This document shows, one piece after another, positions 8,722-18,090 of a DNA stretch of 64,000 nt. The notes under the pieces are model-generated. The model was given only the letters and a program-made list of their open reading frames with translations, ran no database searches and had not been told where the DNA came from. Source of the DNA: Amycolatopsis azurea DSM 43854 (GTDB lineage Bacteria; Actinomycetota; Actinomycetes; Mycobacteriales; Pseudonocardiaceae); assembly GCF_001995215.1 (NCBI RefSeq), contig NZ_MUXN01000028.1:1-64000 (forward strand). The letters run 5' to 3'. Each line of letters starts with the position of its first letter. Position 1 is the stretch's first letter. Position numbers and translations under genes: made by a program.

Positions 8722-9561
8722 TCACGCGGGCTCGCCCTCGGAAAGCAGGTCGTGGTGCAGGATCTGCAGTTCGTCACAGGGTTCGACGCCCAGTTCATTG
8801 TTGAGCCTCGACCGCACCTGGCGGTAGGTCGCGAGCGCGTCGGATCGGCGGCCGCTGCGGCCGAGGACGCGGATCAGCTGGCCGTGCAGGGCCTCGTCCA
8901 GCGGGTTCGCGGTGACCAGGGACCGCAGTTCGCCGATCAGCTCGTGCCGCATCCCGGCCGCGATGTCCGCCTCGATCCGCAGGTGCAGGGTGCTGCGCCG
9001 CTGTTCGACCAGCTCGACCGCGTACGCCGACAGCACAGGTCCACAGTGGACGTTCGCCAGCGGCGGCCCGGACCACAGGTCGAGCGCGGCCCGGAAGGAC
9101 TTCGCCGCCTCGGCGTGCTCGCCCCGCAGTTGCAGCTCCCGGCCCGCCTTCTGGAGCGCCTGGAACTCGAAGACGTCCACCTGCTCCGGCTCGATCCGGA
9201 ACACGTACCCCGGCGGTTTCGTGGCCAGCATGGTCTCGCCGTACGGGGCAAGGTCGTTCTCGTCGATGCACCGGCGCAGCTGGTAGACGTACGTGTGCAT
9301 CGTGGTGCGGACGCTGCGGGGCGGGTCGTTGGCCCACAGTTCCTGGACGATCGTGTCGATGTGCACGATCTTCCCCGGGCTCATCACCAGCATCGCGAGT
9401 ACCTGCAGCAGCTTCGGCGTCGTCGGCGCGTAGTCGATTCCGTCCCGCACGAGTTCGAGCGGGCCGAGGAGGGTGAAACGGAGGGGGCTTGCGGACGGGG
9501 CCGGAATCGGGTTGGGTGCCGAGCCGTGCCGCGTGTCCATTACTCGTGATCCGGGGTACAT
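8722..9561 (-). CDS. SARP-family transcriptional activator (copy 1)
   Basis: 279 aa. A winged-helix OmpR-like DNA-binding domain (about 30-120, including PPRSVRTTMHTYVYQLRR) is followed by a bacterial transcriptional activation domain with TPR-like helices. No NB-ARC is present, so this is a small SARP. SARPs activate antibiotic clusters by binding direct repeats at promoters. GGAGGG lies 8 nt before the ATG at 9561. It diverges from the YcaO gene across 223 bp, and its closest relative in the window is at 42456-43280. Confidence 0.9.
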   Translation of the reverse strand: MYPGSRVMDTRHGSAPNPIPAPSASPLRFTLLGPLELVRDGIDYAPTTPKLLQVLAMLVMSPGKIVHIDTIVQELWANDPPRSVRTTMHTYVYQLRRCIDENDLAPYGETMLATKPPGYVFRIEPEQVDVFEFQALQKAGRELQLRGEHAEAAKSFRAALDLWSGPPLANVHCGPVLSAYAVELVEQRRSTLHLRIEADIAAGMRHELIGELRSLVTANPLDEALHGQLIRVLGRSGRRSDALATYRQVRSRLNNELGVEPCDELQILHHDLLSEGEPA

Positions 9562-9784
9562 CGCAAGCGCCCTCCAGCTCGATACGCGTATTGGCCTGTT
9601 TTCCCAGTGCTTCGACAGTGACAGAGCGTCCGGTCACCGGGCCAGTGAGCCGTCCACCAGGTCCCGCGTGCGTGCGTCCCGGAAGAACATGGGTTTTTCA
9701 TGCCCGAGGCGTGAACCGCGCACTGGCCGGTACCCGGCCCCGCGCAGCAGGATTCGGGGATCGCACCGACCTACGGGGGTTCCC

Positions 9785-12061
9785 ATGCGCGAGGCAGTCC
9801 CGAACAGATCCGGTTCGATCAGCGGCGGTCTGGGGTTCAAACGGCACCTGCGCGCGGAGATCAGCGAGGGCAACGGTGCCTACCTGTTCTCCGAACAGGG
9901 TGTCATCGCGATGCGCGGCGCGCAGGTCGCGTCGGTCGCGGCCCTGCTCGACGGCACCCGTGACCTCGACAGCCTCCTGTCCGCCTGCCCCGAGGGGATG
10001 AGCGCCGAACAGGTCACCGGCGTCCTGGCCAGGCTGGTCGAAGCGGGTCTGGTCACCGTCCGGGTCCCGGACGAGCTCACCGGGGACGAACGCGCGCTCG
10101 CGTACTGGGACGCGTGCGGGCTCGACGCGTCCGCGGTGGCCTGCCGTCAGAAGCCGGCGACGGCGAGCCTGACCGCGATCGGCCGCGGCGTGGACACCTC
10201 GCAGGTGGAGAGCGCGCTCGTCGCGAGCGGCATCGAAGTGGTCGGGACGGCCTCCGAACTGGCCATCGTGCTGTGCGACGACTACCTCGACCCGAGGCTG
10301 GCCGAGATCGACGCCGAGCACCGGCGCACCGGGCGGCCGTGGCTGCTGGCCAGACCGTCGGGCTCGCAGGTGTGGATCGGCCCGATCATGCAGCCGGGGC
10401 GGTCCGGCTGCTGGCACTGCCTGACCAACCGGCTGTGGGGGCACCGGCACGCGGAGGCGTGCGTGCAGGAGGTCCTCGGGCACGACGGCCCGGCCGCGTT
10501 CCCGATGCCCGCCGTGCCGCCGCTGACCGCGGCCGCGTCGCACCTGATCTCCCTCGAAGCGTCCAAATGGCTGGCCGGACACCGTTACCCGGGGCAGCAG
10601 GCCGTCTGGATCCTGGACACCCTCGACCTCCAGGGGCGGCTGCACGAACTGCGGCGGCGTCCGCAGTGCGCGGAATGCGGTGACGAAGGGATCGTCGCCG
10701 CGCGGACGGCCGAGCCGGTCGTGCTGCTGGAGGCCAAGAAGGCGACGTCGGGCGGCGGTGGGCATCGGACGCTCACCCCGGTCGAGGTGCTCGACCGCTA
10801 CGGCCACCTGGTCAGCCCGGTCACCGGCATCGTCAAGGAGATCGCCCGCGACCCGAGGGCGCCCGCGTTCGTGAACGCGTACCGCTCCGGGCTGAACGTC
10901 GCGCGCCGCGTGCGCGGCGAGGCGGGGCTCCAGGCCGGGCTGCGCGGGGACAACGGCGGAAAGGGCGCGAGCCCGATCGACGCCGAGGTCGGCGCGCTGT
11001 GCGAGGCGATCGAACGGTTCTCGGCCAACTACCAGGGCGACGAACTGCGGATCCGCGACACCTTCCGCGCGCTCGGCGCGGACGCGATCCACCCGAACTC
11101 GTGCATGCTCTTCGACGAGCGCCAGTACGACGGCCGCGAGGAATGGAACGCCAGGCACGCGAACTTCCAGCACGTCCCCGAACGGTTCGACGACGAGGCC
11201 GCCGTCGACTGGACGCCGCTGTGGTCGCTGTCGCAGCAGCGCCGGAAGCTGATGCCGACGGCGTACCTCTACTACGGGGTGCCGCCGGAGTGCGGGATCA
11301 AGGGCATGCGCGCGGACTCCAACGGCTGCGCGGCCGGAAGCAGCATCGAGGACGCCGTCCTGCAAGGGCTGCTCGAACTCGTCGAACGCGACGCCGTCGC
11401 GATGTGGTGGTACAACAGGCTTCCCGTGCCCGGCGTGGACATCGCGTCCTTCGACGATCCGTGGGCCGAGGAGATGGTGGGCCAGTACGCGCGGGCGGGC
11501 CGGGAGCTGTGGGTCCTCGACCTGACCGCGGACCTCGGTGTCCCGGTGATGGTCGCGCTGTCCAGGAGTATCGCCGGGCCGCGCGAGAACGTCATGATGG
11601 GTTTCGGTGCCCACCTGGACCCCAGGACGGCGCTGCGGAGGGCGGTCAGCGAGCTCAACCAGATGATCCCGGCGGTGCTCGCGAACGACGTCGAACTCGA
11701 CGATCCCGACGCGGCGCAGTGGCTCCGGCACGCTACGGTCGCGAACCAGTCGTATCTGCTGCCGGCGCCGGGACGCTCGGCGAAACGGGCCGCGGACTTC
11801 AAGTTCGTCCGGCGGCCCGACGTGCGGGACGACGTGGAGTGCTTGGTACGCAAGCTTTCCGCGTTGGGAATGGAGACGCTCGTGCTGGATCAGACCAGGC
11901 CCGACATCGATCTTCCGGTGGTCAGGGTGGTCGTTCCCGGGCTGCGGCCGTTCTGGAGCCGCTTCGCCCCCGGACGGCTGTTCGACGTGCCGGTGCGCCT
12001 GGGCAGGCTCGCCGAGCCGACCCCGTACGACCGGCTGAACCCCTTCCCCATGTTCTTGTAG
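9785..12061 (+). CDS. Fused leader-peptide-binding and YcaO cyclodehydratase (azole RiPP)
   Basis: 758 aa, resembling TOMM fusion proteins. Residues 1-100 are a winged-helix, leader-binding-like part. Residues 100-300 are an E1/ThiF-like domain with zinc-type Cys pairs (GCWHC and PQCAEC). Residues 370-758 are a YcaO domain with GGKGASPIDAEVGALCEAIER and SSIEDAVLQGLLELVERDA, the ATP-site acidic helices, and a C-terminus ending NPFPMFL. YcaO enzymes use ATP to turn Cys/Ser/Thr of a precursor into azolines. The ATG at 9785 has GGGGG just upstream; earlier codons are non-family sequence. SagB-type dehydrogenase follows 6 bp downstream. No precursor is adjacent; the best candidate is at 37292. Confidence 0.9.
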   Translation: MREAVPNRSGSISGGLGFKRHLRAEISEGNGAYLFSEQGVIAMRGAQVASVAALLDGTRDLDSLLSACPEGMSAEQVTGVLARLVEAGLVTVRVPDELTGDERALAYWDACGLDASAVACRQKPATASLTAIGRGVDTSQVESALVASGIEVVGTASELAIVLCDDYLDPRLAEIDAEHRRTGRPWLLARPSGSQVWIGPIMQPGRSGCWHCLTNRLWGHRHAEACVQEVLGHDGPAAFPMPAVPPLTAAASHLISLEASKWLAGHRYPGQQAVWILDTLDLQGRLHELRRRPQCAECGDEGIVAARTAEPVVLLEAKKATSGGGGHRTLTPVEVLDRYGHLVSPVTGIVKEIARDPRAPAFVNAYRSGLNVARRVRGEAGLQAGLRGDNGGKGASPIDAEVGALCEAIERFSANYQGDELRIRDTFRALGADAIHPNSCMLFDERQYDGREEWNARHANFQHVPERFDDEAAVDWTPLWSLSQQRRKLMPTAYLYYGVPPECGIKGMRADSNGCAAGSSIEDAVLQGLLELVERDAVAMWWYNRLPVPGVDIASFDDPWAEEMVGQYARAGRELWVLDLTADLGVPVMVALSRSIAGPRENVMMGFGAHLDPRTALRRAVSELNQMIPAVLANDVELDDPDAAQWLRHATVANQSYLLPAPGRSAKRAADFKFVRRPDVRDDVECLVRKLSALGMETLVLDQTRPDIDLPVVRVVVPGLRPFWSRFAPGRLFDVPVRLGRLAEPTPYDRLNPFPMFL

Positions 12062-12067
12062 ACGCAG

Positions 12068-13549
12068 TTGGAGCACCCCTTGACGACAGAACCGCACGAC
12101 GGTGTGGCCGAGCCGATCCCCTTGTGGTCGCTCACCGACGACAGTCTTGTCGAAATCGGTGAGGACGGCTCACTGGTGGTCGTCACGCGCTGGGGGGAGT
12201 ACGACTTCGATCGTGCGGAACCGCTGGTCCGGGAATCGTTGCGGCGGATGGCTTTGGGCCCGGTCTCGCTGGCGAACGTGACGTCGTCGTGGGAGCCGGT
12301 CGAGCGGGAACCCGATCTCGAAGGCGAGCTGAGCTGGACGGCCGACGGGGCCGACGCGTTGCGGCGGGCGCTCAAGGAACTCGGCGGGTCCGTGGTGCAC
12401 TCGCTCGGTCTCGCCGACGGCAAGGGGCCATTGCTGTCGGTGATCCCGGTGGCGCTCGCCCCGGTGTTCGCCCCGGTGGAGATCCCGCCCGCCCACCCGA
12501 TCCGGTTGTCCCGCTTCAGTTCCCTGCGTTCCGACGCCTACGGGATGGGGCTGGAGTCGCCGTCCGCGCACTACCGTGTCGTGCTGTACCAACCGTGGGC
12601 CGTGCACGTCGCGGCGACACTGGCGACGGCGAAGTCGGTCGGGGAGATCGTGACCACGACGGGGATCGCGCCCGGGGTGGTCAGCGCGATCGTGTCCTAT
12701 CTCGTCGCCGCGGGCGTCGTCCAGGTCGCCGGGGAGCACGGCCGATTCGCCGAGGACGACGACCCAGAACTGAGCCTGTGGTCCCCGGACGAACTGCTGT
12801 TCCACACCACGAGCCGCACCTGGCGGCCCGGTGGCCCGGCCGGCGTGGCGGGGATCGGGAAACCGCCGGTGGTCAAGGCTTCCACCGGTGAGAGACCGGT
12901 CTACGCGCTCTACCGGCCGGACCTGGCCGACCGCGAGGCGACCGATCCGACGCTGACGGCGTTGCTGGAGAGCGATCACACCTGCCCCGAGTTCACCGAG
13001 GGCGTGCTGTCCGCCGAGCAGATCGGCGAATTCCTGTTCCGCGGCGCGCGGATCCGGTCGATCGGGCCCGCGCATCTCCCGAACGGTCCCGCGCACAGCG
13101 CGTCGCAGCGGCCGTATTTCAGCGTGGCCTGCCTGTACGAGCTCGAGCTGTACATCTCGGTCAACCGCTGCTCAGGGCTGGAGCGCGGGATCTACCACTA
13201 CGATCCGCTCGAACACCGGCTCAGCCTGGTCAACGACGACGAGTCCGATCTGGACGCGATGCTCGACATGGCGATGATCGGCGGCGGGAACCACCGGCGG
13301 CCCTCGGCGCTGATCACGGTGACCACCCGGATGCCGCGGATGGCGTCGGTGCTCGGCGGCGGCGCGTACGCCACGACACTGGCGCACGTCGGAGCGTTGC
13401 AACAGACGCTCTACCTCGTCGCCCGCGCCATGGGGCTGACCGCGCACGCCGTCCCGGTCGACGCCGGTGACCGCGTGGACCGCGCGCTGAAGCTCCAGTG
13501 GCCCGCCGAGGTAGGCGTCGGCGAATGCGCGCTCGACCTGCCTGCGTGA
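12068..13549 (+). CDS. SagB/ThcOx-type FMN dehydrogenase of azole RiPP
   Basis: 493 aa. The N-terminal half (1-270) looks like the helical/winged accessory part of SagB proteins. The C-terminal half is nitroreductase-like, with LYELELYISV and GIYHYDPLEHRLSLV and a final helix region (AYATTLAHVGALQQTLYLVARAMGL). These enzymes oxidise azolines to thiazoles or oxazoles using FMN. It starts with TTG at 12068, six bases after the YcaO stop, so the two form an operon. The stop codon itself lies inside the first unit of a 21-bp repeat. Together with YcaO it makes a complete cyclodehydratase-dehydrogenase pair. Confidence 0.87.
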   Translation: MEHPLTTEPHDGVAEPIPLWSLTDDSLVEIGEDGSLVVVTRWGEYDFDRAEPLVRESLRRMALGPVSLANVTSSWEPVEREPDLEGELSWTADGADALRRALKELGGSVVHSLGLADGKGPLLSVIPVALAPVFAPVEIPPAHPIRLSRFSSLRSDAYGMGLESPSAHYRVVLYQPWAVHVAATLATAKSVGEIVTTTGIAPGVVSAIVSYLVAAGVVQVAGEHGRFAEDDDPELSLWSPDELLFHTTSRTWRPGGPAGVAGIGKPPVVKASTGERPVYALYRPDLADREATDPTLTALLESDHTCPEFTEGVLSAEQIGEFLFRGARIRSIGPAHLPNGPAHSASQRPYFSVACLYELELYISVNRCSGLERGIYHYDPLEHRLSLVNDDESDLDAMLDMAMIGGGNHRRPSALITVTTRMPRMASVLGGGAYATTLAHVGALQQTLYLVARAMGLTAHAVPVDAGDRVDRALKLQWPAEVGVGECALDLPA

Positions 13550-13620
13550 TTGAAGACCGCTCTCGCGTGATTGAAGGCGGAACTCACGAGATCCGTCTCT
13601 GATCACGCGAGTTCCGTGTT
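13544..13620. repeat. 21-bp repeat array and inverted copies after the dehydrogenase gene
   Basis: GCGTGAT occurs at 13544 and 13565 (21 bp apart) and inverted copies (CACGAGA, CACGCGAG) at 13585 and 13604, so CTCGCGTGAT and ATCACGCGAG face each other and can pair. It begins on the dehydrogenase stop codon. This probably acts as a terminator or dispersed intergenic element. Confidence 0.65.
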
Positions 13621-13668
13621 CGGTCACCTGGTCGCGCTCGGTGTGGTCGGCCTCTAGGCGGGCGGGGG

Positions 13669-13693
13669 CGTTGCGAAAGCCACTTTCGCAACG
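13669..13693. terminator. Hairpin in the 13.55-14.1 kb gap
   Basis: CGTTGCGAAAG and CTTTCGCAACG pair perfectly over 11 bp with a 3-nt loop (CCA). No U-tract follows. The whole 559-bp gap 13550-14108 holds only this hairpin, two repeat arrays and the presumed promoter of the AraC gene. No convincing gene was seen in it. Confidence 0.55.
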
Positions 13694-13848
13694 TTGGCCG
13701 GTGGCACTGCGGGCAAGGGAGGGCAAGGCGTCGATCGCGACACGCGCTCACCCGCGGTACCGAATGAAGGTAGTGAAGGAGGCCTTCCCGGACTTCGCGG
13801 TCGGGGCGCCGGGGGTGTACGCGGCGCGGCACTGGGCTCGACCTGTCC

Positions 13849-13940
13849 GCGTGATCGAACACCGCTCTCGCGTGTTTGAAGACCGACCTCGCGTGATCAG
13901 AGGCGGATCTCGCGTGATCGAAGGCGGATCTCGTGAGTCT
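13849..13940. repeat. Phased 21-bp tandem repeat upstream of AraC gene
   Basis: GCGTGAT-like cores begin at 13849, 13870, 13891 and 13912, each 21 bp apart, and a degenerate fifth follows near 13931. The linkers (GAACACCGCTC, GAAGACCGACC, AGAGGCGGATC) are similar but not identical. Two helical turns per unit would place every core on the same DNA face. Confidence 0.7.
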
Positions 13941-14108
13941 GAAGCACCGGGTTCTCCGTTCGTGCCACCGCTTCGACCGTTTGCCGATCGCGCAGCCCCG
14001 GACAACCCTGGGCAGTCCCCTTCTCGATCGCGTGTCGAGCACTCCGAAATCGATGACGCGTTTGCTGGCGTGCAGAGGAAAAGCGACAGCGAATCCGAGG
14101 TTGGTCTG

Positions 14109-15011
14109 ATGCAGCTACGAACAGTCGCCACGGCGGCGAACGAGAAAGGCCTCATCGAATCCGGTCGGCTCCCCGAGCCGGCGTCCCCCCTGCAACCCGC
14201 GGTGCTGCAGGCCATCTCATCGATGCACGCGAGGTACTTCGACCCGATCACCTTGGGCGACCTGGCATCGGAGGTCTTCGTCAGCCCGTTCCACTTCTCG
14301 CGGATCTTCACCAAGGCGACCGGCGTGACCCCCGGCCGGTATCTCACCGCGATCCGGCTCTTCGAAGCGAAACGACTGCTGCTGACGACATCGCTGACGG
14401 TGTCGGACATCGTGTGCAGTGTGGGCTACAGCAGTGTCGGCACGTTCACCAGCCGGTTCACCCGCGCGGTCGGGATGACCCCGACCCAGTACCGCGACCC
14501 CGAGGTCGGCAAGCTGCTCGTCGCGCTGGCCCCGCACTTCCAGCGGCTGCCGACGCTGGAAGCCTTGCACAGCGCCGGAATGGGCTGCGCGACGATGCGC
14601 AGCGGCACCGGCACGGTCAGCGTCCGGGTCGAGACCCCGCGCGGGGCGGGCCCGGCGAGTGTCCTCATCGGACTGTTCGCCGAGTCGATCCCGCAGTGCG
14701 GCCCGGTCGCGTTCGGTGGCAGGGCGAACGTCCTGTCGGCCGACATCGAGATCCAGAACGTCCCCGAGGGCCGGTGGACCGTCATCGCGGTCGCCGAGCA
14801 CGCCGCCGGGACCGCGGCCTCTTCCTTCTCCGTGGGCACCTTGCCCGGCCGCGTCGACATCACCCGGTACGGCCGGGTCCATCTGCGGATCCCGATGCGC
14901 ACCCCGCGGCCGACCGACGCGCCGATGGCGATCACGCTCGCCGGCGGCCCGGTCTCCACCGGCAACCGGATGACCATGCCCGCTCCCGACTACCTCCGTG
15001 CGGTGGCCTGA
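14109..15011 (+). CDS. AraC-family regulator (copy 1)
   Basis: 300 aa. Unusually, the AraC DNA-binding domain is N-terminal (about 35-135), with SPFHFSRIFTKATGVTPGRY and SVGTFTSRFTRAVGMTPTQY as the two helix-turn-helix signatures. The C-terminal 160 residues form an unnamed beta-rich domain (VLIGLFAESIPQCGPVAFGG) shared with the paralogue at 45548-46291. ATG at 14109 was chosen because upstream codons read through repeats. It immediately precedes the UnbL operon, and the paralogue also neighbours an UnbL gene, so a role in controlling that gene type is likely. Confidence 0.85.
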   Translation: MQLRTVATAANEKGLIESGRLPEPASPLQPAVLQAISSMHARYFDPITLGDLASEVFVSPFHFSRIFTKATGVTPGRYLTAIRLFEAKRLLLTTSLTVSDIVCSVGYSSVGTFTSRFTRAVGMTPTQYRDPEVGKLLVALAPHFQRLPTLEALHSAGMGCATMRSGTGTVSVRVETPRGAGPASVLIGLFAESIPQCGPVAFGGRANVLSADIEIQNVPEGRWTVIAVAEHAAGTAASSFSVGTLPGRVDITRYGRVHLRIPMRTPRPTDAPMAITLAGGPVSTGNRMTMPAPDYLRAVA

Positions 15012-15024
15012 ACACGGGGCTATT

Positions 15025-15064
15025 CCCGCGTTCTCCCGATCCCGCAAACCGGGAGAACCGCGGG
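15025..15064 (+). terminator. Terminator-like hairpin after AraC gene
   Basis: CCCGCGTTCTCCCG pairs with CGGGAGAACCGCGGG (one bulged base) around an 11-nt loop, 13 bp after the AraC stop. It separates the regulator from the enediyne operon. No U-tract follows. Confidence 0.6.
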
Positions 15065-15154
15065 CGCAACCGTGGAGTAGCTGCATTGTCGTCGCACATG
15101 TGAGCCTTTAACCAGTCCGCAGAATTCGAATCCACCCGTTAGGGGGAGAGTGCG

Positions 15155-16129
15155 TTGGGCAATGGTTGGCGCACGTTCAGGCGTCGCATGATCACCCCGG
15201 ACGTCTCCGAGACGTCGCTGGACAAGCGCGGTTTCCACAAGAAGAGCCCAGCCGCTCAAGAATTGCTGGAGACCGTCGGCGAGAAATTCCTGCTCGGCTA
15301 CGCTCACGCGGTCGAAGCGCGTTCCGTCGCTCAGGCGGAAGAATGGCTGGAACGTATTCCGGTGAAATACCGCGGCTTCGCCTACGAAGGCGCGGGAATG
15401 GGTTACGGAATGCTCGACGGCCTGCCCGGTGGGGGTCGCGGGCACATCGCGGACTTTCTCGCCGGCCCCGGTGAGAAGCACGACTACATCATCTACGTCG
15501 GCGTCGGCTGGGCGATGGCGCGGCTGCCGCGCTTCCGCTGGCCGTCCGCCGGGGACTTCGACCCGTTGCTGCGCTGGCTGGTGCTCGACGGGTACGGGTT
15601 CCACCAGGCGTACTTCAAGACGGCGAAGTACGTCGACGGCCAGTACCAGGACCCGGACTTCTCGTGGCCGCCCGGAAACAACGGCTACTCGCTGCGCGCG
15701 ATCGACCAGGGCATCGGCCGCGCGCTGTGGTTCATCTGCGGTACCGACGTCGATCTCGTCGCCGACACGGTCGCGCGTTTCCCCGAGCACCGGCACGGAG
15801 ATCTCTACGCGGGGATCGGGCTCGCCTCGACCTACGCGTGCGGTGTCACGTCCGACGAGCTGCTGAAGCTGGCCGAGTTCGCCGGTGAGCACCGCGGGAA
15901 CCTGGCCCAGGGCTCCGCTTTCGCCGCCGAGGCCCGCGTCCGCGCCGGGCTGCTGATCCCCGAGACCGAGGTCGCCACGCAAGCGATCTGCGGGCTGCCG
16001 GCCGAGCGCGCCGCGGCCATCACCCAGGAGGTCCGTCCGGCCGTGGTGGTCGACGGCGAACTCCCGCATTTCGAAACCTGGCGACAGCGCATCGCCGAAG
16101 CGATTCTCTCTGGAGGTGCAGGTAAATGA
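15155..16129 (+). CDS. unbL: Enediyne biosynthesis DUF1702 protein, UnbL/E3 type (copy 1)
   Basis: 324 aa. It shows the DUF1702 pattern: RGFAYEGAGMGYGMLDGLPG, VGVGWAMARLPR, DGYGFHQAYFKT and DQGIGRALWFICG. This family is one of the five proteins conserved in all enediyne clusters (unbL, unbV, unbU, pksE, thioesterase); its reaction is not established. It starts with TTG at 15155 behind AGGGGGAGAG. The stop overlaps the unbV start (ATGA). It is the first gene of an operon running at least to 23.6 kb. A divergent paralogue is at 44503. Confidence 0.93.
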   Translation: MGNGWRTFRRRMITPDVSETSLDKRGFHKKSPAAQELLETVGEKFLLGYAHAVEARSVAQAEEWLERIPVKYRGFAYEGAGMGYGMLDGLPGGGRGHIADFLAGPGEKHDYIIYVGVGWAMARLPRFRWPSAGDFDPLLRWLVLDGYGFHQAYFKTAKYVDGQYQDPDFSWPPGNNGYSLRAIDQGIGRALWFICGTDVDLVADTVARFPEHRHGDLYAGIGLASTYACGVTSDELLKLAEFAGEHRGNLAQGSAFAAEARVRAGLLIPETEVATQAICGLPAERAAAITQEVRPAVVVDGELPHFETWRQRIAEAILSGGAGK

Positions 16130-18090
16130 CCGCGACCTTGGGCTGGCTCCGCAAGCAGCTTGCGGGCATCGTGGCGCTGTTGCTGATGGCGGGACTGTTC
16201 GTGGTGGCGCAGCTGCCCACGGTCTCGACCGCCGAGGCGGACACCATGGCCTCGAAGTACGCGTTCGAACCCCTGACGATCGCCCTGCCGGAAGCCGCGA
16301 AGAGCCAGTCGATCCGCACGGTGAACAAGGAGTACGAGCACATCCGTGCCTGGATCTCCTCGGTCGGCGCCGCGATCGCGGTCAACGACCTCGACGGCGA
16401 CAAGCTCGCGAACGACCTGTGCTTCGTGGACCCGCGCAGCGACCAGGTGGTCGTCACCCCGACCCCGGGCAAGGGCGGCGACCGCTACAAGCCGTTCGCG
16501 CTCGACGCGGCTCCGCTGCCGATGGGCAAGTACATCGCGCCCATGGGCTGCGTGCCGGGTGACTTCAACGAGGACGGCCGGGTCGACCTGCTGGCCTACT
16601 ACTGGGGCCGCACCCCGATCCTGTTCCTCTCCAAGCCGGGCGCGACCAAGCTGGAGCCGTCGGCCTACGAGCCGGTGGAACTGGTGCCGGGCAACAACTC
16701 CAAGAACGGCGAGTACGCCGGTCCACTGTGGAACACCAACGCCGCGACGGTCGGTGACTTCGACGGCGACGGTCACCAGGACATCTTCATCGGCAACTAC
16801 TTCCCCGACAGCGCGGTGCTGGACGACCGCGTCGACGGCGGGGTCGAGATGAACAAGTCGATGTCGCACGCCGACAACAGCGGCGGCAAGTACATCTTCC
16901 GGTTCACCGGCGCCACCCAGGGCGCCAAGCCGACGGCCACGTTCGTCTGCGACGACCAGGCCATCCCGGCCGACGCCCGCGGCGGCTGGTCGCTCGCGTC
17001 CAGCGCCACCGACGTCGACGGCGACAACCTGCCGGAGCTCTACATCGGCAACGACTTCGGGCACGACCGCCTGCTGTACAACAAGTCCCGCCCCGGTCAC
17101 GTCGAGTTCGCCGAGGTGAAGGGCATCCGCGGGCCGAACGAACCGAAGTCGAAGGTGCTCGGCAACGACTCCTTCAAGGGCATGGGCGTCGACTTCGCCG
17201 ACCTCGACCACGACGGTCTCTACGACCTGTACGTCAGCAACATCACGACGTCCTGGGGCATCGAGGAAAGCCACTTCCAGTTCATGAACACCGCCAAGGA
17301 CACCGCGGACCTGCGCGGCCGTCTGCAGGGCGGCGAGGCGCCGTGGGTGGACCGCAGCGCACAGGCCGGGACCGCGTGGTCCGGCTGGGGCTGGGACGTC
17401 AAGATCGCCGACTACAACAACAGCGGCGAATCGGTGATCACGCAGGCGACCGGCTTCGTCAAGGGCGACGTCAACCGCTGGCCGCAGCTGCAGGAACTCG
17501 CGACGTCGAACGACGAACTGCTGAAGCACCCCACCTTCTGGCCGAACATGCGGGCCGGTGACGACGTCGGCGGCGACCACACCCTGCACTTCTGGGCCAA
17601 GAGCGCCGACGGCCGCTACACCGACCTGGCCCCGCGCCTCGGTCTCGCGGTCCCGGTGCCCACCCGCGGTATCGCCACCGGTGACGCCGACGGTGACGGC
17701 AAGCTCGACTTCGCCGTGGCCCGCCAGTGGGAGCAGCCGATCTTCTACCACAACGTCAGCCCCGACTCCGGTTCATACCTGAACCTGAAGCTGGTGCACG
17801 ACAACGCGTCGTCCGAGGGCCCGCTCCAGGCCGCGGGGACCGCCGCGATCGGCGCGCAGGTCACCGTCGTCACCGCCGACGGCAAGAAGTACATGGACCG
17901 CGTCGACGGCGGCAGCGGGCACTCCGGCAAGCGCAGCCACGAGATCCAGATCGGGCTCGGCAAGGTCACCGGCCCGGTGAAGGCGCACCTGCAATGGCGC
18001 GACCTGACCGGGCAGATCCGCACTCAGGAAGTCCAGCTGAACCCGGGCAGCCACACGTTCCAGCTCGGCGCTCAGGCTAAGGAGAAGTGA
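16126..18090 (+). CDS. unbV: Enediyne biosynthesis protein UnbV/E4 (ASPIC, FG-GAP repeats)
   Basis: 654 aa. A signal-anchor helix (about 10-35) is followed by repeated calcium-type FG-GAP/EF-like loops (DLDGDK, DFNEDGRVDLL, DFDGDGHQDIF, DVDGDNLPELY, DLDHDGLYDLY, DADGDGKLDFA) and a C-terminal ASPIC/UnbV region. This is the conserved UnbV partner of UnbL and UnbU; its job in warhead formation is unknown, though export or surface location is likely. It overlaps unbL and unbU by 4 bp each. Confidence 0.93.
   Translation: MTATLGWLRKQLAGIVALLLMAGLFVVAQLPTVSTAEADTMASKYAFEPLTIALPEAAKSQSIRTVNKEYEHIRAWISSVGAAIAVNDLDGDKLANDLCFVDPRSDQVVVTPTPGKGGDRYKPFALDAAPLPMGKYIAPMGCVPGDFNEDGRVDLLAYYWGRTPILFLSKPGATKLEPSAYEPVELVPGNNSKNGEYAGPLWNTNAATVGDFDGDGHQDIFIGNYFPDSAVLDDRVDGGVEMNKSMSHADNSGGKYIFRFTGATQGAKPTATFVCDDQAIPADARGGWSLASSATDVDGDNLPELYIGNDFGHDRLLYNKSRPGHVEFAEVKGIRGPNEPKSKVLGNDSFKGMGVDFADLDHDGLYDLYVSNITTSWGIEESHFQFMNTAKDTADLRGRLQGGEAPWVDRSAQAGTAWSGWGWDVKIADYNNSGESVITQATGFVKGDVNRWPQLQELATSNDELLKHPTFWPNMRAGDDVGGDHTLHFWAKSADGRYTDLAPRLGLAVPVPTRGIATGDADGDGKLDFAVARQWEQPIFYHNVSPDSGSYLNLKLVHDNASSEGPLQAAGTAAIGAQVTVVTADGKKYMDRVDGGSGHSGKRSHEIQIGLGKVTGPVKAHLQWRDLTGQIRTQEVQLNPGSHTFQLGAQAKEK

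Noticed and set aside
9562..9784. A precursor peptide next to the YcaO gene
   Set aside because: I examined the 223-bp gap between the SARP and the YcaO starts. No frame with a start, ribosome site and Cys/Ser/Thr-rich tail was found.
13641..14108. A longer AraC regulator starting 156 codons earlier
   Set aside because: The upstream codons run through the hairpin and 21-bp repeats and do not resemble an AraC protein; the ATG at 14109 gives a normal regulator.
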